From: Paenibacillus sp. FSL R5-0623
GTDB lineage: Bacteria; Bacillota; Bacilli; Paenibacillales; Paenibacillaceae
DNA: 64,000 nt
Assembly (NCBI RefSeq): GCF_037974265.1
Contig: NZ_CP150233.1
Coordinates: forward strand, 3,906,001 to 3,970,000
Direction: 5' to 3'
Positions 25,026-34,178 of this stretch are shown here, one piece after another; position 1 is the first letter of the stretch, and the number at the start of each line of letters is the position of its first letter. The position numbers and the translations under genes are program-made. Under the pieces are notes generated by a model. It searched no databases. It saw only the letters and a list, made by a program, of their open reading frames with translations, and had not been told where the DNA came from.

Positions 25026-26648
25026 CTATAGTTGGACATTTTGTGGTCTTGCAGCGGCTTTATCTCGAACAAACTTACGGAAGGTGAATACCAACTTCAA
25101 CTTAAGCAGATCATTTGTCTTCTTAAAGTCCATCTGCAGCAAACTGCCGACTTTCTCCATACGATAGGTAACGGTGTTCCGATGTACAAACAGCTGCTTG
25201 GCAGCTTCATTGATCAGTCCGTCATTCTCGATAAAGGACTCCAGCGTATTCATCAGTACCTGATTGGGATCACCATCCCTAGCGAGTAACGGCTCAAGTA
25301 CTTTATTGCAGTAGTTCTCCATGATGTTATCCGGTACGTGTTGGAACACGTAGGCAAATTCGAGCATTTCAAATTGCAGCGCACGATCTTTCATGCCGAA
25401 GCGACGAGCCAGTTGTCGTGTATCCAGACACTCCTGGTATGCTTCACGGAGTGACTTCGGCTCATGTTTCATTTTGCTGATCCAGAAACGCGGAGCCGGT
25501 GCCCCTTTTGCTTCTTGTGCTGCCAGTACATCACCAAACCGGCTCAAGAGAAAACTTGACAGCTCCTCTCCATAATCTCGCCCTGTTGGACAGGTATAGA
25601 TGGACAGAATGCCATCCTCGATCTGAAAATGCTGTGAGGCCGTAAATTGCATCAGCGGATTGTACTGCAATTCACGATGAATCTGTTTAAGCAGCTTCCC
25701 CTCTGCAAACAGAGTCGGCTCAAGAGTAATCAGCACGCACTGATAGGTTCCCTGGAACAGATGTACACCTTTGTTTTCACTCAAAGTGGTCAATTCCTGA
25801 ACGGTCATTTTGTTATCCAAATACTGTGTAAGCAGTGTGCGCATCTCATCCTGCACGGTCGGATTAATGTGCTCACGATAGGTCATATCCATATAGAAAG
25901 CCAGTACATCGGCAGCCTGCAGGAACAGCTCTTCTTCTGCTCGAAGTGATAGGGCTGAATCCGTAAACACAAGCAACGACCCGTACTCTTCATCATTTTG
26001 CTTGATCGGAACGCGATGACAACTTCCCTGATTCCATTTCACTCGGTGCATGACGGATTTCCAAGGCCAGCCTTGGGTTACAGCATCCCCTGCAATGCCT
26101 TCACTACCATACAGCACATGCCCACGTGAACCAATGACGGCAAGCGGATAGTTCAGCACCGTGGCAAGTTCGGCAAACACATTCCGATGTGGCTGCTGTT
26201 GCAGTGCAAACTGCATTAATTTCTTCTGTTTCTGCACGACCTCATGCAACAATCGGTTACTGCGTTCATGCTCAGCCTTGAACAAGGCATTCATCTGGTC
26301 GGAGAAGGTGAATTGAAAGGGGAGCTCAAGGAGTGGCAACCGAAGTCGATCGGCTTCCTCAACAATACCTTGGGGAATGGACTGCCAGAAACGTCCCAAC
26401 TTGATGCCCAGTCCTGCGCAGCCACGTTCGTTCAAGCGCCGCATCAAACGTAGCGCATCCGTCTCACTGTCTTTCATAATAAAAGCGGTGGTGAACAGCA
26501 TTTCTCCGGATTTGATCCAATCCGCGATATCAGGAGCGTCCATGACATTAACGGATTTCATCATCCGTGAAGTCCCTTCTCCACCCGCAACCAGTTTGGC
26601 CTCTGACAACGGGTATACCTGTAAAGCCTCTTTAACCGTAAGTTGCAT
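25026..26648 (-). CDS. pucR: PucR family transcriptional regulator of purine catabolism
   Basis: A 540-residue regulator. The N-terminal PucR domain (about residues 1-125) has LTVKEALQVYPLSEAKLVAG and VMDAPDIADWIKSGEMLFTT. A middle GGDEF-like/CdaR-type region follows, and the C-terminal HTH_30 helix-turn-helix is seen as LFVHRNTVTYRMEKVGSLL (around residues 490-510). In B. subtilis PucR senses allantoin-type intermediates and activates the puc genes. The ATG is 8 nt from GGGAGG; a more distal start is not supported. It is co-directional with, and immediately upstream of, the operon it probably controls, but has its own terminator. Confidence 0.9.
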   Translation of the reverse strand: MQLTVKEALQVYPLSEAKLVAGGEGTSRMMKSVNVMDAPDIADWIKSGEMLFTTAFIMKDSETDALRLMRRLNERGCAGLGIKLGRFWQSIPQGIVEEADRLRLPLLELPFQFTFSDQMNALFKAEHERSNRLLHEVVQKQKKLMQFALQQQPHRNVFAELATVLNYPLAVIGSRGHVLYGSEGIAGDAVTQGWPWKSVMHRVKWNQGSCHRVPIKQNDEEYGSLLVFTDSALSLRAEEELFLQAADVLAFYMDMTYREHINPTVQDEMRTLLTQYLDNKMTVQELTTLSENKGVHLFQGTYQCVLITLEPTLFAEGKLLKQIHRELQYNPLMQFTASQHFQIEDGILSIYTCPTGRDYGEELSSFLLSRFGDVLAAQEAKGAPAPRFWISKMKHEPKSLREAYQECLDTRQLARRFGMKDRALQFEMLEFAYVFQHVPDNIMENYCNKVLEPLLARDGDPNQVLMNTLESFIENDGLINEAAKQLFVHRNTVTYRMEKVGSLLQMDFKKTNDLLKLKLVFTFRKFVRDKAAARPQNVQL

Positions 26649-26697
26649 GGACACTACCTCCCATATATATAACACAATATAATGTCATTCTGGTTAA

Positions 26698-26712
26698 CGA
26701 AACTGAATTTCG
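26698..26712. promoter_or_regulatory. Inverted repeat upstream of pucR
   Basis: CGAAA and TTTCG flank a 5-nt spacer about 50-65 bp before the pucR start, close to TTAACC and TATATT elements. It is a candidate autoregulatory site; the evidence is only symmetry and position. Confidence 0.3.
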
Positions 26713-26805
26713 CATTATTTTTCTAATTAAATCCATATTCATGCGTTCAACCTTTATTTGTTGTTAAGTATTATAACATCAATTTTCTAAATAAAGCTTA
26801 CACGG

Positions 26806-26867
26806 CAAAAAAATAAAACCTATGACCTAATTACAGCGCACTTTCCTGTAATCGGCATAGGTTTTAT
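26806..26867 (-). terminator. Long compound terminator hairpin upstream of pucR
   Basis: ATAAAACCTATG pairs perfectly with CATAGGTTTTAT (12 bp), enclosing a second perfect stem ATTACAG/CTGTAAT. On the minus strand it is followed by TTTTTTT. It ends the histidine kinase transcription unit. Confidence 0.8.
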
Positions 26868-26942
26868 AAGTTACTATGATCCACATAACGTTGAAGTAAT
26901 CCATTTGCACGATAACGGAGAGGGCAGAAAAAACCTGAAAAA

Positions 26943-27010
26943 GCGAAGCGTTCGCCTTTATCCCCGGATTTTCCCCTTTGAAAAAGGGAATCGAAAAAAT
27001 CTGGGGATAA
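26943..27010. repeat. Structured intergenic element with nested hairpins
   Basis: Three stems lie in tandem or nested: GCGAA/TTCGC around a 3-nt loop; an outer stem of TTATCCCCGGATTTT with AAAATCTGGGGATAA (15 positions, one G-T pair); and inside it CCCTTT/AAAGGG with a 3-nt loop. The flanks are non-coding. It has neither terminator-like T-runs nor the form of a known riboswitch that I recognise. A dispersed REP-like element or structured RNA is possible. Only one copy occurs in this window. Confidence 0.55.
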
Positions 27011-27074
27011 CAGCGATTGGAGGGTTGTTCTGTCATCGTAGTGTCAGTGTAAATAACTTTTAGTTCAACTACGA

Positions 27075-29819
27075 TCAGATCTCCAATGTTTCGTGATTCA
27101 TCCATAATTTCATGCGGGATAATACTTCTTTGATGTTCAGTGGTTTGCTGAGATAATCCGAAGCACCTGCTGCAATACATTTCTCCCGATCCTCTTTCAT
27201 CGCCTTGGCTGTCAGCGCAATAATCGGAAGCTGGGTCATGCCAAGTCGTTCACGGATCTGGCGAGTGGTCTCATAACCATCCAGTTCCGGCATCATGATA
27301 TCCATCATGATGAGATCAGGCGTTACTCCTCCGCGCTCCAAAAGTTCTAGACACTCGTATCCGTTCTGCGCTGAAATAACATTCATGCCGTATTGTTCAA
27401 GAGCGTTAGCCAGCGCATATACATTTCGAATATCATCATCAACGACAAGCACTTGGCGTCCGCTGAGCAACGCTTCTTCCAGAGGTGTTAATAAAACATC
27501 AGATTGTTCGGAAGTCAATGAAGGAAGCTTATTGACCTCAGGTGTAGTGGTAGCCACCTCATTCAGGAACAATCGCGATGCATTCATAGTCTCAGGTTCA
27601 TCTCTTCGCAGTGGCAGGAATAGCGTAAACACACTGCCATGTCCTTCGCGACTTGTTGCAGAGATTGAACCCCCCAGCAGAGTCGCAAGCGATTGAGAGA
27701 TCGACAGCCCAAGTCCCGTTCCACCATATTTACGTGCCGTAGCCCCATCCGCCTGTTTGAATGCATCAAAGATCAGTAGAAGTTTGTTATCCGCAATGCC
27801 AATCCCTGTATCACTGACGGAGAAAGCAATCACGTCGGTCTCTTGGTCTTTGGCTACCGGATGAGTTAGACTCATGCTGGAGATCGTTAAGGCAACTTCC
27901 CCCTCACTGGTGAACTTGAATGCGTTGGAGAGCAGATTTCGAAGAATTTGGTGCAATCTCATCTCATCTGTCACGATTGTTTCCGGCAAAGGACTTTGGA
28001 GTTGAATTCGGAAATCTATTTTTTTCTGCTCCGCTGTTTTCAGGAAATACTGATTCATGACCTCAGGCAGACTCCCTAGATAAACATCATCGAAATCCAC
28101 TTCCATCTGCCCGGCCTCTACCTTGGATAGATCCAGAATATCATTGATCAGATTCAGCAGGTCCTTGCCCGACTTGTGAATGACCGTAGCATAGTTCTGT
28201 TCTTCACTATTCAAGTGTTGGTTTTTATTCTCAGACAATATTTCGGATAAAATCAACATGCTGTTGAGCGGTGTCCGCAGTTCATGGGACATGTTCGCCA
28301 AGAATTCGGATTTGTACCCCGAGCTTGTTCGTAACTGATCAGCCACAACCGAGAGTTCATTGGCTGAGGTCTCTGCAGCATTCTTCTGTATTTCCAGGCG
28401 ATCATTAAGCATATGAAGCTCTTCGGTCTGCATTTGCAGTTCCTCCGTCTGAGACAACATCTCTTCGGTCTGAGCCTGAAGTTTCTCCGATTGTGCCTGT
28501 AATTCTTCATTCAGAACTTGTGACTCATCATATAATTGCTGTAATTCCATGCGAGTGACGGTCGAGTGTAGTGAAACACCAAAAATATCCGTCAGTTCTT
28601 GCATCAGCTTCATATCATTCTCTTGCAATGGCTTCATTGAAGCAAGCTCGATTACCGCAATCGTTCTGCCTTCGAACAAGACCGGTACTACAGTAAGTGA
28701 TGTGGCAGATGTATACCCGAGACCCGAAGAGATTCGGATATAGTTCTGCGGCAGATCATTCATGCGTAGAACTCGCTTCTCCACAGCACTTTGACCCACA
28801 AGCCCTTCACCCGGGGCAAGCGACACTTTACCGAGCGAACGTTCTTTCTCTCCATCCCCAGCATATGCAGCCACGCGCAGCAGTCGATTGTCTTTCCAGT
28901 AATATAAGACGCTATAGGGAATTTCAAACAACATGGCTAGCTCATTCAGGAACAAGCGGGACAATCCCTCCAGATTGGTTGGGTTCTGTAAGAGTGTGGC
29001 AATCCCTGTGATCTGGTCCTTGACCCGATTCTGTTCTTGTACTTCATCCAGTAATTTGTTGGTTTCGTGGCCCAGGTCTCCCACTTCATCATGTGTGCGC
29101 GCCTGAATTCGCTGCTTCAGGTTTCCACCTTTAGAAATATCGCTGATCGTTTGCATAACATCTCGTAACGTTTTGACAATATTGCCTGAAATTACGAACG
29201 CAGCGGTGATCGATAATGCTGCAATTATTCCCCATAACGTATACATAATCGTCAGTAGAGTGGAACTTCTTCTGGCAAGATCGCTTACTCTTGCTTCCGT
29301 CAGAGCAATTTCTGTGTTACGGAAGGTCGTAAGCTGAGATCTCAAGAGATCAATTTCCGTTTTACCCGGGTCAGATTGGAAGAACGCAATAACCTCGGCT
29401 TGATCACCTTGCTTTTTTAAGTTCACAGACGGTTCCCCAGCGATTTCAATCCAGCGTGTAATATGTGCTTTGATATTCTCCAGACTCTGCTGCTGTGAAG
29501 GGTTATCACTAATGAGAGCATTCAGCTGATCATAGTTGGAACTCCACTGGGATATGCCTTGGGAATAAGGCTCCAGGTAACTTTCGTTGCCTGTAATCAT
29601 GAATCCACGCTGTCCTGTCTCCATGTTCAAGACATTTTTTTCAATCGCGTTGGTCAGATTATGTACTTCCAGATCATGATGGGAGATAAAATCATTTTCC
29701 TTCTGTAACACATTAATTTGGGCTGTAAGCACTAGCAGAACAGCTCCAAACAAAAGCACAACCACAAGATAGCCCAATAAAATTTTGGAGCGTATCGTGA
29801 ATCTTCTCGTTTTTGACAA
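27075..29819 (-). CDS. Hybrid sensor histidine kinase (CHASE3-HAMP-GAF-HisKA-HATPase-REC)
   Basis: A 914-residue membrane-bound hybrid kinase. Order: TM helix (about residues 10-32), extracellular CHASE3-type sensor (about 38-180, with METGQRGFMITGNESYLEPY), second TM (about 185-205), HAMP, GAF domain (about 270-420), a glutamine/glutamate heptad coiled coil (about 430-505), HisKA with EFLANMSHELRTPLNSM (phospho-His), HATPase_c with DTGIGI and KYGGTGLGLSIS, and a C-terminal receiver VLVVDDD...LIMMDIMMPELDGYE with its phospho-acceptor Asp. The start is a TTG 8 nt after GGAGG. No separate response regulator or DNA-binding partner lies next to it. The signal is unknown. Confidence 0.9.
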   Translation of the reverse strand: MSKTRRFTIRSKILLGYLVVVLLFGAVLLVLTAQINVLQKENDFISHHDLEVHNLTNAIEKNVLNMETGQRGFMITGNESYLEPYSQGISQWSSNYDQLNALISDNPSQQQSLENIKAHITRWIEIAGEPSVNLKKQGDQAEVIAFFQSDPGKTEIDLLRSQLTTFRNTEIALTEARVSDLARRSSTLLTIMYTLWGIIAALSITAAFVISGNIVKTLRDVMQTISDISKGGNLKQRIQARTHDEVGDLGHETNKLLDEVQEQNRVKDQITGIATLLQNPTNLEGLSRLFLNELAMLFEIPYSVLYYWKDNRLLRVAAYAGDGEKERSLGKVSLAPGEGLVGQSAVEKRVLRMNDLPQNYIRISSGLGYTSATSLTVVPVLFEGRTIAVIELASMKPLQENDMKLMQELTDIFGVSLHSTVTRMELQQLYDESQVLNEELQAQSEKLQAQTEEMLSQTEELQMQTEELHMLNDRLEIQKNAAETSANELSVVADQLRTSSGYKSEFLANMSHELRTPLNSMLILSEILSENKNQHLNSEEQNYATVIHKSGKDLLNLINDILDLSKVEAGQMEVDFDDVYLGSLPEVMNQYFLKTAEQKKIDFRIQLQSPLPETIVTDEMRLHQILRNLLSNAFKFTSEGEVALTISSMSLTHPVAKDQETDVIAFSVSDTGIGIADNKLLLIFDAFKQADGATARKYGGTGLGLSISQSLATLLGGSISATSREGHGSVFTLFLPLRRDEPETMNASRLFLNEVATTTPEVNKLPSLTSEQSDVLLTPLEEALLSGRQVLVVDDDIRNVYALANALEQYGMNVISAQNGYECLELLERGGVTPDLIMMDIMMPELDGYETTRQIRERLGMTQLPIIALTAKAMKEDREKCIAAGASDYLSKPLNIKEVLSRMKLWMNHETLEI

Positions 29820-29931
29820 CGCGGAAACCTCCAAATATATACGAATCCAATAATTAAATTAAAACTGGTGCATATGTAGTTTATATGTATACGTATAGCC
29901 TGACAAGCTTTAAGTTCATCGATTTGCATTA

Positions 29932-29958
29932 GAAAAACGACCTGCTTGTGCAGGTCGT
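29932..29958 (-). terminator. Intrinsic terminator after fumC
   Basis: ACGACCTGC and GCAGGTCGT form a perfect 9-bp stem with a 4-nt loop; minus-strand T-run TTTTTCT follows. Confidence 0.88.
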
Positions 29959-29995
29959 CCTCTTCAGTGATCTATATTGCTCATTTGGGCTGATT

Positions 29996-31384
29996 TTAGG
30001 CCTTTGGAGCAATCATTTTGGCCGGATCGACATATTGATCAAATTGCTCTTCGGTAAGCAGGCCCGTTTGTAACGTCGCCTGTTTCAAAGACAAGCCTTC
30101 TTTATGCGCAAGCTTCGCAATTTTGGCTGCATTCTCATAACCAATGTGCGGATTAAGCGCTGTAACCAGCATGAGTGAATTATTCAGATTATGTTCAATC
30201 TGATCCAAGTTAGGCTCGATGCCTACAGCACACTTGTCATTAAACGCAATAATGGAGTCCGCCAGGAGTTGCACGGATTGCAAGAAGTTATAGATGATAA
30301 CCGGTTTGAATACATTCAGTTCAAAATTACCCTGACTTGCCGCGAAACCAATCGCTGCATCATTACCCATGACCTGCGTAACCACCATAGTAATGGCCTC
30401 GCTCTGAGTTGGGTTGACTTTACCCGGCATAATGGAGCTGCCTGGCTCATTCTCCGGAATACGGATCTCGCCCAATCCACTACGAGGACCACTAGCTAAC
30501 CAGCGAACATCATTGGCAATTTTCATCAAATCAGCTGCAAGCGCTTTAACCGCACCGTGCGCATACACAACTTCATCATGACTTGTAAGTGCGTGGAATT
30601 TGTTTGGTGCAGATACAAAATCTTTCCCCGTATGTTTGCCAATCTCCTTGGCAGTGAAGTCCCCAAAGTCCGGATGCGCATTAATGCCCGTTCCTACAGC
30701 TGTACCGCCAATCGCAAGTTCCTTCAGATACTGTACACTTTCACGGATCATGCGCTCACTCTTGCCCAGCATGGCTTCCCAACCACTGATCTCCTGACCA
30801 AGTGTAATTGGTGTTGCATCCTGGAGGTGGGTACGTCCGATCTTGATAATATCCTTGAATGCCTCCGACTTGTCTGCTAAAGTGGCTTTTAATACCGCAA
30901 TGGCCGGTAAGAGTTGATCCTCAACAGCCAAAACACCTGCGACATGCAGAGCCGTTGGGAATGTATCGTTGGAGCTCTGGGACATATTCACGTCATCATT
31001 TGGATGCAGACGCTCTTCCTTGCCCTTTTGCTCAAGCAGTTGGTTCCCCAGATTCGCAATCACTTCGTTCACGTTCATATTGGATTGTGTTCCGCTACCA
31101 GTCTGCCACACTACCAATGGGAAATGGTCATCAATTCGGCCTGCAATAATCTCGTCTGCTGCATAAGCAATAGCATCGGACTTAGCCGCAGATAATTTAC
31201 CTAATTTATGGTTACTGGCCGCAGCACTTTTTTTCAAAATGGCAAGGGCACGGATAACTTCCATCGGCATATGTTCACTGCCAATCGGGAAGTTTTCCTT
31301 ACTGCGCTGCGTCTGAGCTCCCCACAGCCTGTCGGCTGGTACTTTCATTTCGCCTAACGTATCTCTCTCAATGCGGTATTCCAC
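29996..31384 (-). CDS. fumC: Class II fumarate hydratase
   Basis: A 462-residue fumarase of the TCA cycle, interconverting fumarate and L-malate without an iron-sulfur cluster. It begins [28 protein letters not shown] and has the conserved [25 protein letters not shown] and [13 protein letters not shown] blocks. The superfamily signature [13 protein letters not shown] contains the catalytic-loop serine. The reading frame extends 40 codons further upstream, but GTG preceded by GGAGGAGG at 8 nt gives exactly the usual FumC length, so I use it. It appears monocistronic. Confidence 0.96.
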   Translation of the reverse strand: MEYRIERDTLGEMKVPADRLWGAQTQRSKENFPIGSEHMPMEVIRALAILKKSAAASNHKLGKLSAAKSDAIAYAADEIIAGRIDDHFPLVVWQTGSGTQSNMNVNEVIANLGNQLLEQKGKEERLHPNDDVNMSQSSNDTFPTALHVAGVLAVEDQLLPAIAVLKATLADKSEAFKDIIKIGRTHLQDATPITLGQEISGWEAMLGKSERMIRESVQYLKELAIGGTAVGTGINAHPDFGDFTAKEIGKHTGKDFVSAPNKFHALTSHDEVVYAHGAVKALAADLMKIANDVRWLASGPRSGLGEIRIPENEPGSSIMPGKVNPTQSEAITMVVTQVMGNDAAIGFAASQGNFELNVFKPVIIYNFLQSVQLLADSIIAFNDKCAVGIEPNLDQIEHNLNNSLMLVTALNPHIGYENAAKIAKLAHKEGLSLKQATLQTGLLTEEQFDQYVDPAKMIAPKA

Positions 31385-31515
31385 TTGCTTGTCCTCCTCC
31401 AAAAAGATGGTTTGGGTCTCTACAAAGCTTGTGTATCTCGTCATATTATACATGATTTGCGAGCAGGTTTTCACCTTTTCGACAAAATTGTAAGCGTAGC
31501 GCAAAATGAGGTGAA

Positions 31516-32526
31516 TTATTTTTGTGACGCAATTGGATACAATCGGCTGCTCTGTTCGAATAGTTCACCTGGTTCCAGACCGATCAATCCGATTTCTTCT
31601 GCAGGTATGCCTTCAACATTAGGAGCGTTAACCAAGTTCATCTGTGGTTCAGGACAGAAGAATTCGCCACCCATGTTATTGTTCCAGATCATCCAGTGCT
31701 TGTAAGAGGTGCCCACATCGTATACCAGTTTGTCTCCAGTACGGTGATCCGTAAGTTCCATATAGTTACGTCCATTCTGCGGCTCCGCAGTGTAATGATT
31801 ATCCATGGCAGCAAAGAACGGACTAACCCCGTCTTTTTTCAATTGTTCTTCCTCAGGTGTAAGCGGTTGAAATTGTCCGGTTGGCAGAGAACGCTCATTC
31901 AATTCACGACGTTGTCCAATCGTAACTTTGGCCGTGTAATCCGAGGCCTGACTGTCCGGTGCAAAAGGTACAGCAATCGCCGTGTGGAATGCAAACAAAT
32001 TCGGCATATATTCAGTCCCGTTGTTGCGGACGATCAATTGTTGCTGAAGTCCTTGGCTACTCAAAGAGTAACGAAGTGTCACCGTGAACGTAAACGGCAG
32101 GTACTGATGGAATGTATGCCCTTCTTTCACGTCCTGGCTAAGCAACACATAACTCTCCAACTGATCAGAACCGTATCCCTCGACCTTCCACTCGGCATCA
32201 TGCAAAAATCCATGCAAATGGTTACCTGTAGCCGGTTCGTTCACAGGCAACTGATAAACTTTACCATTCCAGGGGAAACGTCCATCCTCATAACGGTTCG
32301 GTGGAGAAAGAATCGGAATTCCATAAACCGCAGGTGCTGCCATAAACTCATCCATCTGATCCTGATTCGGCTCTCTCAAGTAACGGAAACCCTTTTCTGT
32401 ATCACGGAAAGCAACGAGGTTGGCACCCACGCTTGGAATAACTGCCGCTTCAAACTGATTGAAACGAAGCCAAACGGCCGGTATCCCTCCAAATTGTTCT
32501 TCAAATGCTGCATTTTGCTGTGTCAT
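31516..32526 (-). CDS. Aldose 1-epimerase family protein
   Basis: A 336-residue galactose-mutarotase-like beta-sandwich protein. Recognisable pieces are [14 protein letters not shown] near the N-terminus, [20 protein letters not shown] (around residues 75-95; the family N-R-x-x-x-G motif), [14 protein letters not shown] with the catalytic histidine (around residue 110), [14 protein letters not shown] with the second histidine (around residue 180), and NAPNVEG...GLEPGE with the late glutamate. Such enzymes interconvert alpha and beta anomers of aldoses. The start ATG lies after AGGAGGT. It stands alone between fumC and the MBL-fold gene. Confidence 0.88.
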   Translation of the reverse strand: MTQQNAAFEEQFGGIPAVWLRFNQFEAAVIPSVGANLVAFRDTEKGFRYLREPNQDQMDEFMAAPAVYGIPILSPPNRYEDGRFPWNGKVYQLPVNEPATGNHLHGFLHDAEWKVEGYGSDQLESYVLLSQDVKEGHTFHQYLPFTFTVTLRYSLSSQGLQQQLIVRNNGTEYMPNLFAFHTAIAVPFAPDSQASDYTAKVTIGQRRELNERSLPTGQFQPLTPEEEQLKKDGVSPFFAAMDNHYTAEPQNGRNYMELTDHRTGDKLVYDVGTSYKHWMIWNNNMGGEFFCPEPQMNLVNAPNVEGIPAEEIGLIGLEPGELFEQSSRLYPIASQK

Positions 32527-32639
32527 CGTTATATGTACCTCCTGCATACTAAGGTTATATTATACGGCTCGACTATATCATGCCCGAGCACAAAATACCA
32601 ATCTATGATAGAGAACAAATTCATAATAGAAAGACAAAA

Positions 32640-32680
32640 AAGACAGGAAAAAGACAGCTGCAATACGTTACGGCTGTCTC
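32640..32680 (-). terminator. Intrinsic terminator after the MBL-fold gene
   Basis: AGACAGC and GCTGTCT form a 7-bp stem with a 14-nt loop; the minus strand continues TTTTTCCTGTCTTTTTT. Confidence 0.65.
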
Positions 32681-32705
32681 TGCTGTCTTTCATAGGATGG
32701 TTCAA

Positions 32706-33515
32706 TTAATCCACATATTTACCATGATCCGGCACAGTGCTCTCTTCAAAGTCCAGATCAAGCCGCTTCAAGGATTCACTCAGCATATCTCCGCTCAAGG
32801 CATGCCCATGCCCGGTAATCGCAAGTTTCGGCTCCAGATGCCTTATATGCTGGACAGATTGATGAGCAGCCTGCCAATCGGTTGTGAAATAGGAAGGTGG
32901 GCCATGCAACTGTTTGTCCTGAAGCAATACACTCCACAGCGACTCTTGCTTCACTGTGATGATCGCGTCTCCCGCAATTAACAAACGGTCTGCTTCTCGA
33001 AAGAGCGACACATGTCCAGGCGTATGACCCGGCGTGTGCACCCACTCCCATCCTGATACGCCTGGAACGGAATGATCTTTGGGTAGACTGAATATCCGAT
33101 CATCCAGATTGATCGCCTCATTGGGATATGCGAATGACAACCTGGACATTAAACCTCCACCTACAGAAGGGTCCGCTGGCGGGTAATCTTTTAATCCTGT
33201 TAAATACGGAATTTCAAGCGGATGAGCATACACTGGCACACCCCAGAATTGTTCCAGCTCAATAACGGTTCCTACATGGTCGAAGTGACCATGCGTCAAT
33301 ATGATCGCAGACGGCGGACCTTGAAATCGTTCTGTTGCAACCTGAACAATATGATCTGTGAACCTCGCCATTCCGGTGTCCACGAGGACCCAGTTCCTGC
33401 TTCCTGGCTCTCCGATGAACACGACATTAACGAATAGTGTACGTAGACTGAGAATATCGGGCGCGACTTCTTCAAGTCCCGTTAACCCTTCTGTAATCAG
33501 ATTGTCAGATGCCAT
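32706..33515 (-). CDS. Metallo-beta-lactamase-fold hydrolase
   Basis: A 269-residue MBL-fold metalloenzyme. The di-metal motif is ILTHGHFDHVGTV (HxHxDH, around residues 75-82), followed by HTPGHTPGHVSLF (third metal histidine, around residue 160), LLIAGDAIITVK (bridging Asp, around residue 180) and AITGHGHALSGD (last His, around residue 235). The arrangement fits the glyoxalase II/lactonase-like group rather than true beta-lactamases. There is no signal peptide. RBS GGGAGG is 9 nt from ATG. The substrate is unknown. Confidence 0.9.
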   Translation of the reverse strand: MASDNLITEGLTGLEEVAPDILSLRTLFVNVVFIGEPGSRNWVLVDTGMARFTDHIVQVATERFQGPPSAIILTHGHFDHVGTVIELEQFWGVPVYAHPLEIPYLTGLKDYPPADPSVGGGLMSRLSFAYPNEAINLDDRIFSLPKDHSVPGVSGWEWVHTPGHTPGHVSLFREADRLLIAGDAIITVKQESLWSVLLQDKQLHGPPSYFTTDWQAAHQSVQHIRHLEPKLAITGHGHALSGDMLSESLKRLDLDFEESTVPDHGKYVD

Positions 33516-33611
33516 TCACGGTTACCTCCCATTAGGCGGATTGTCTCTCTGGTTCCATTCATCTCGTAGACTTCCCTTTTCTGGATCATCTATTCAACAT
33601 TTCCAATAAAA

Positions 33612-33649
33612 TAGACGGTATACACCCTGTTTCGGGCATACACCGTCTA
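33612..33649 (-). terminator. Terminator after the 90-residue hypothetical gene
   Basis: TAGACGGT and ACCGTCTA form an 8-bp perfect outer stem that continues inward to CCC/GGG with mismatches; a T-rich stretch follows on the minus strand. Confidence 0.75.
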
Positions 33650-33695
33650 GTATAGTCATCGACACAACACAATAGAACAAGAACATCTCGGCCAG

Positions 33696-33968
33696 TTAAG
33701 CCGGAAATGCCTCCAAAGCAGCATCGAGCAATTGATTGTACAGATCGTCATCATTTTCAAGCAACTCGTCCATACGCAGTAACTCTTCTTCATCACCGGA
33801 TTGCTCCGTGAAATGCAAGCTATAGTCCCAGTCTTTTCCGTTCTTGCTCATGAAGGTAATCTCATATACTGACTTTTCGCCTTCTGTGCGGTAAACGGTA
33901 TTTCCCACGTATCCTTTTTCACCTTCACGGCGCATTTCAGCACTTATAATTTCAATATTCACAATCAT
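33696..33968 (-). CDS. Small acidic hypothetical protein
   Basis: A 90-residue protein that I do not recognise. The first 55 residues alternate like beta-strands (MIVNIEIISAEMRREGEKGY, VYEITFMSKNGKDWDYSLHF). The last 30 are acidic and helical (EEELLRMDELLENDDDLYNQ). It is probably cytoplasmic. AAGGAG lies 3 nt before the ATG and 9 nt before an in-frame GTG two codons later, so the true start may be the GTG. It is bounded by its own terminator, which supports it being a real single gene. Confidence 0.7.
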   Translation of the reverse strand: MIVNIEIISAEMRREGEKGYVGNTVYRTEGEKSVYEITFMSKNGKDWDYSLHFTEQSGDEEELLRMDELLENDDDLYNQLLDAALEAFPA

Positions 33969-34178
33969 TCTCTCCTTTAATCTTTCATCTACAGTCGGTC
34001 TCCAACATTTCTGGTAAACCTAGTTTGGTAATTATTATTGGTTAATTGTACAATATATAACGTAGCAACGTATACCTTATTCAATGAAGGAACCATTCTG
34101 AGTCCTTACATAGTTGTAATGAGGACTATAATAGCCAACAAGCTACGATATTATTATCACATTGGAGGAAAAAATAGC

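Noticed and set aside
26680..26700. PucR box similar to the B. subtilis consensus upstream of pucR (TGGTTAA)
   Set aside because: Only the GGTTAA core matches, with about three mismatches elsewhere; too weak to annotate.
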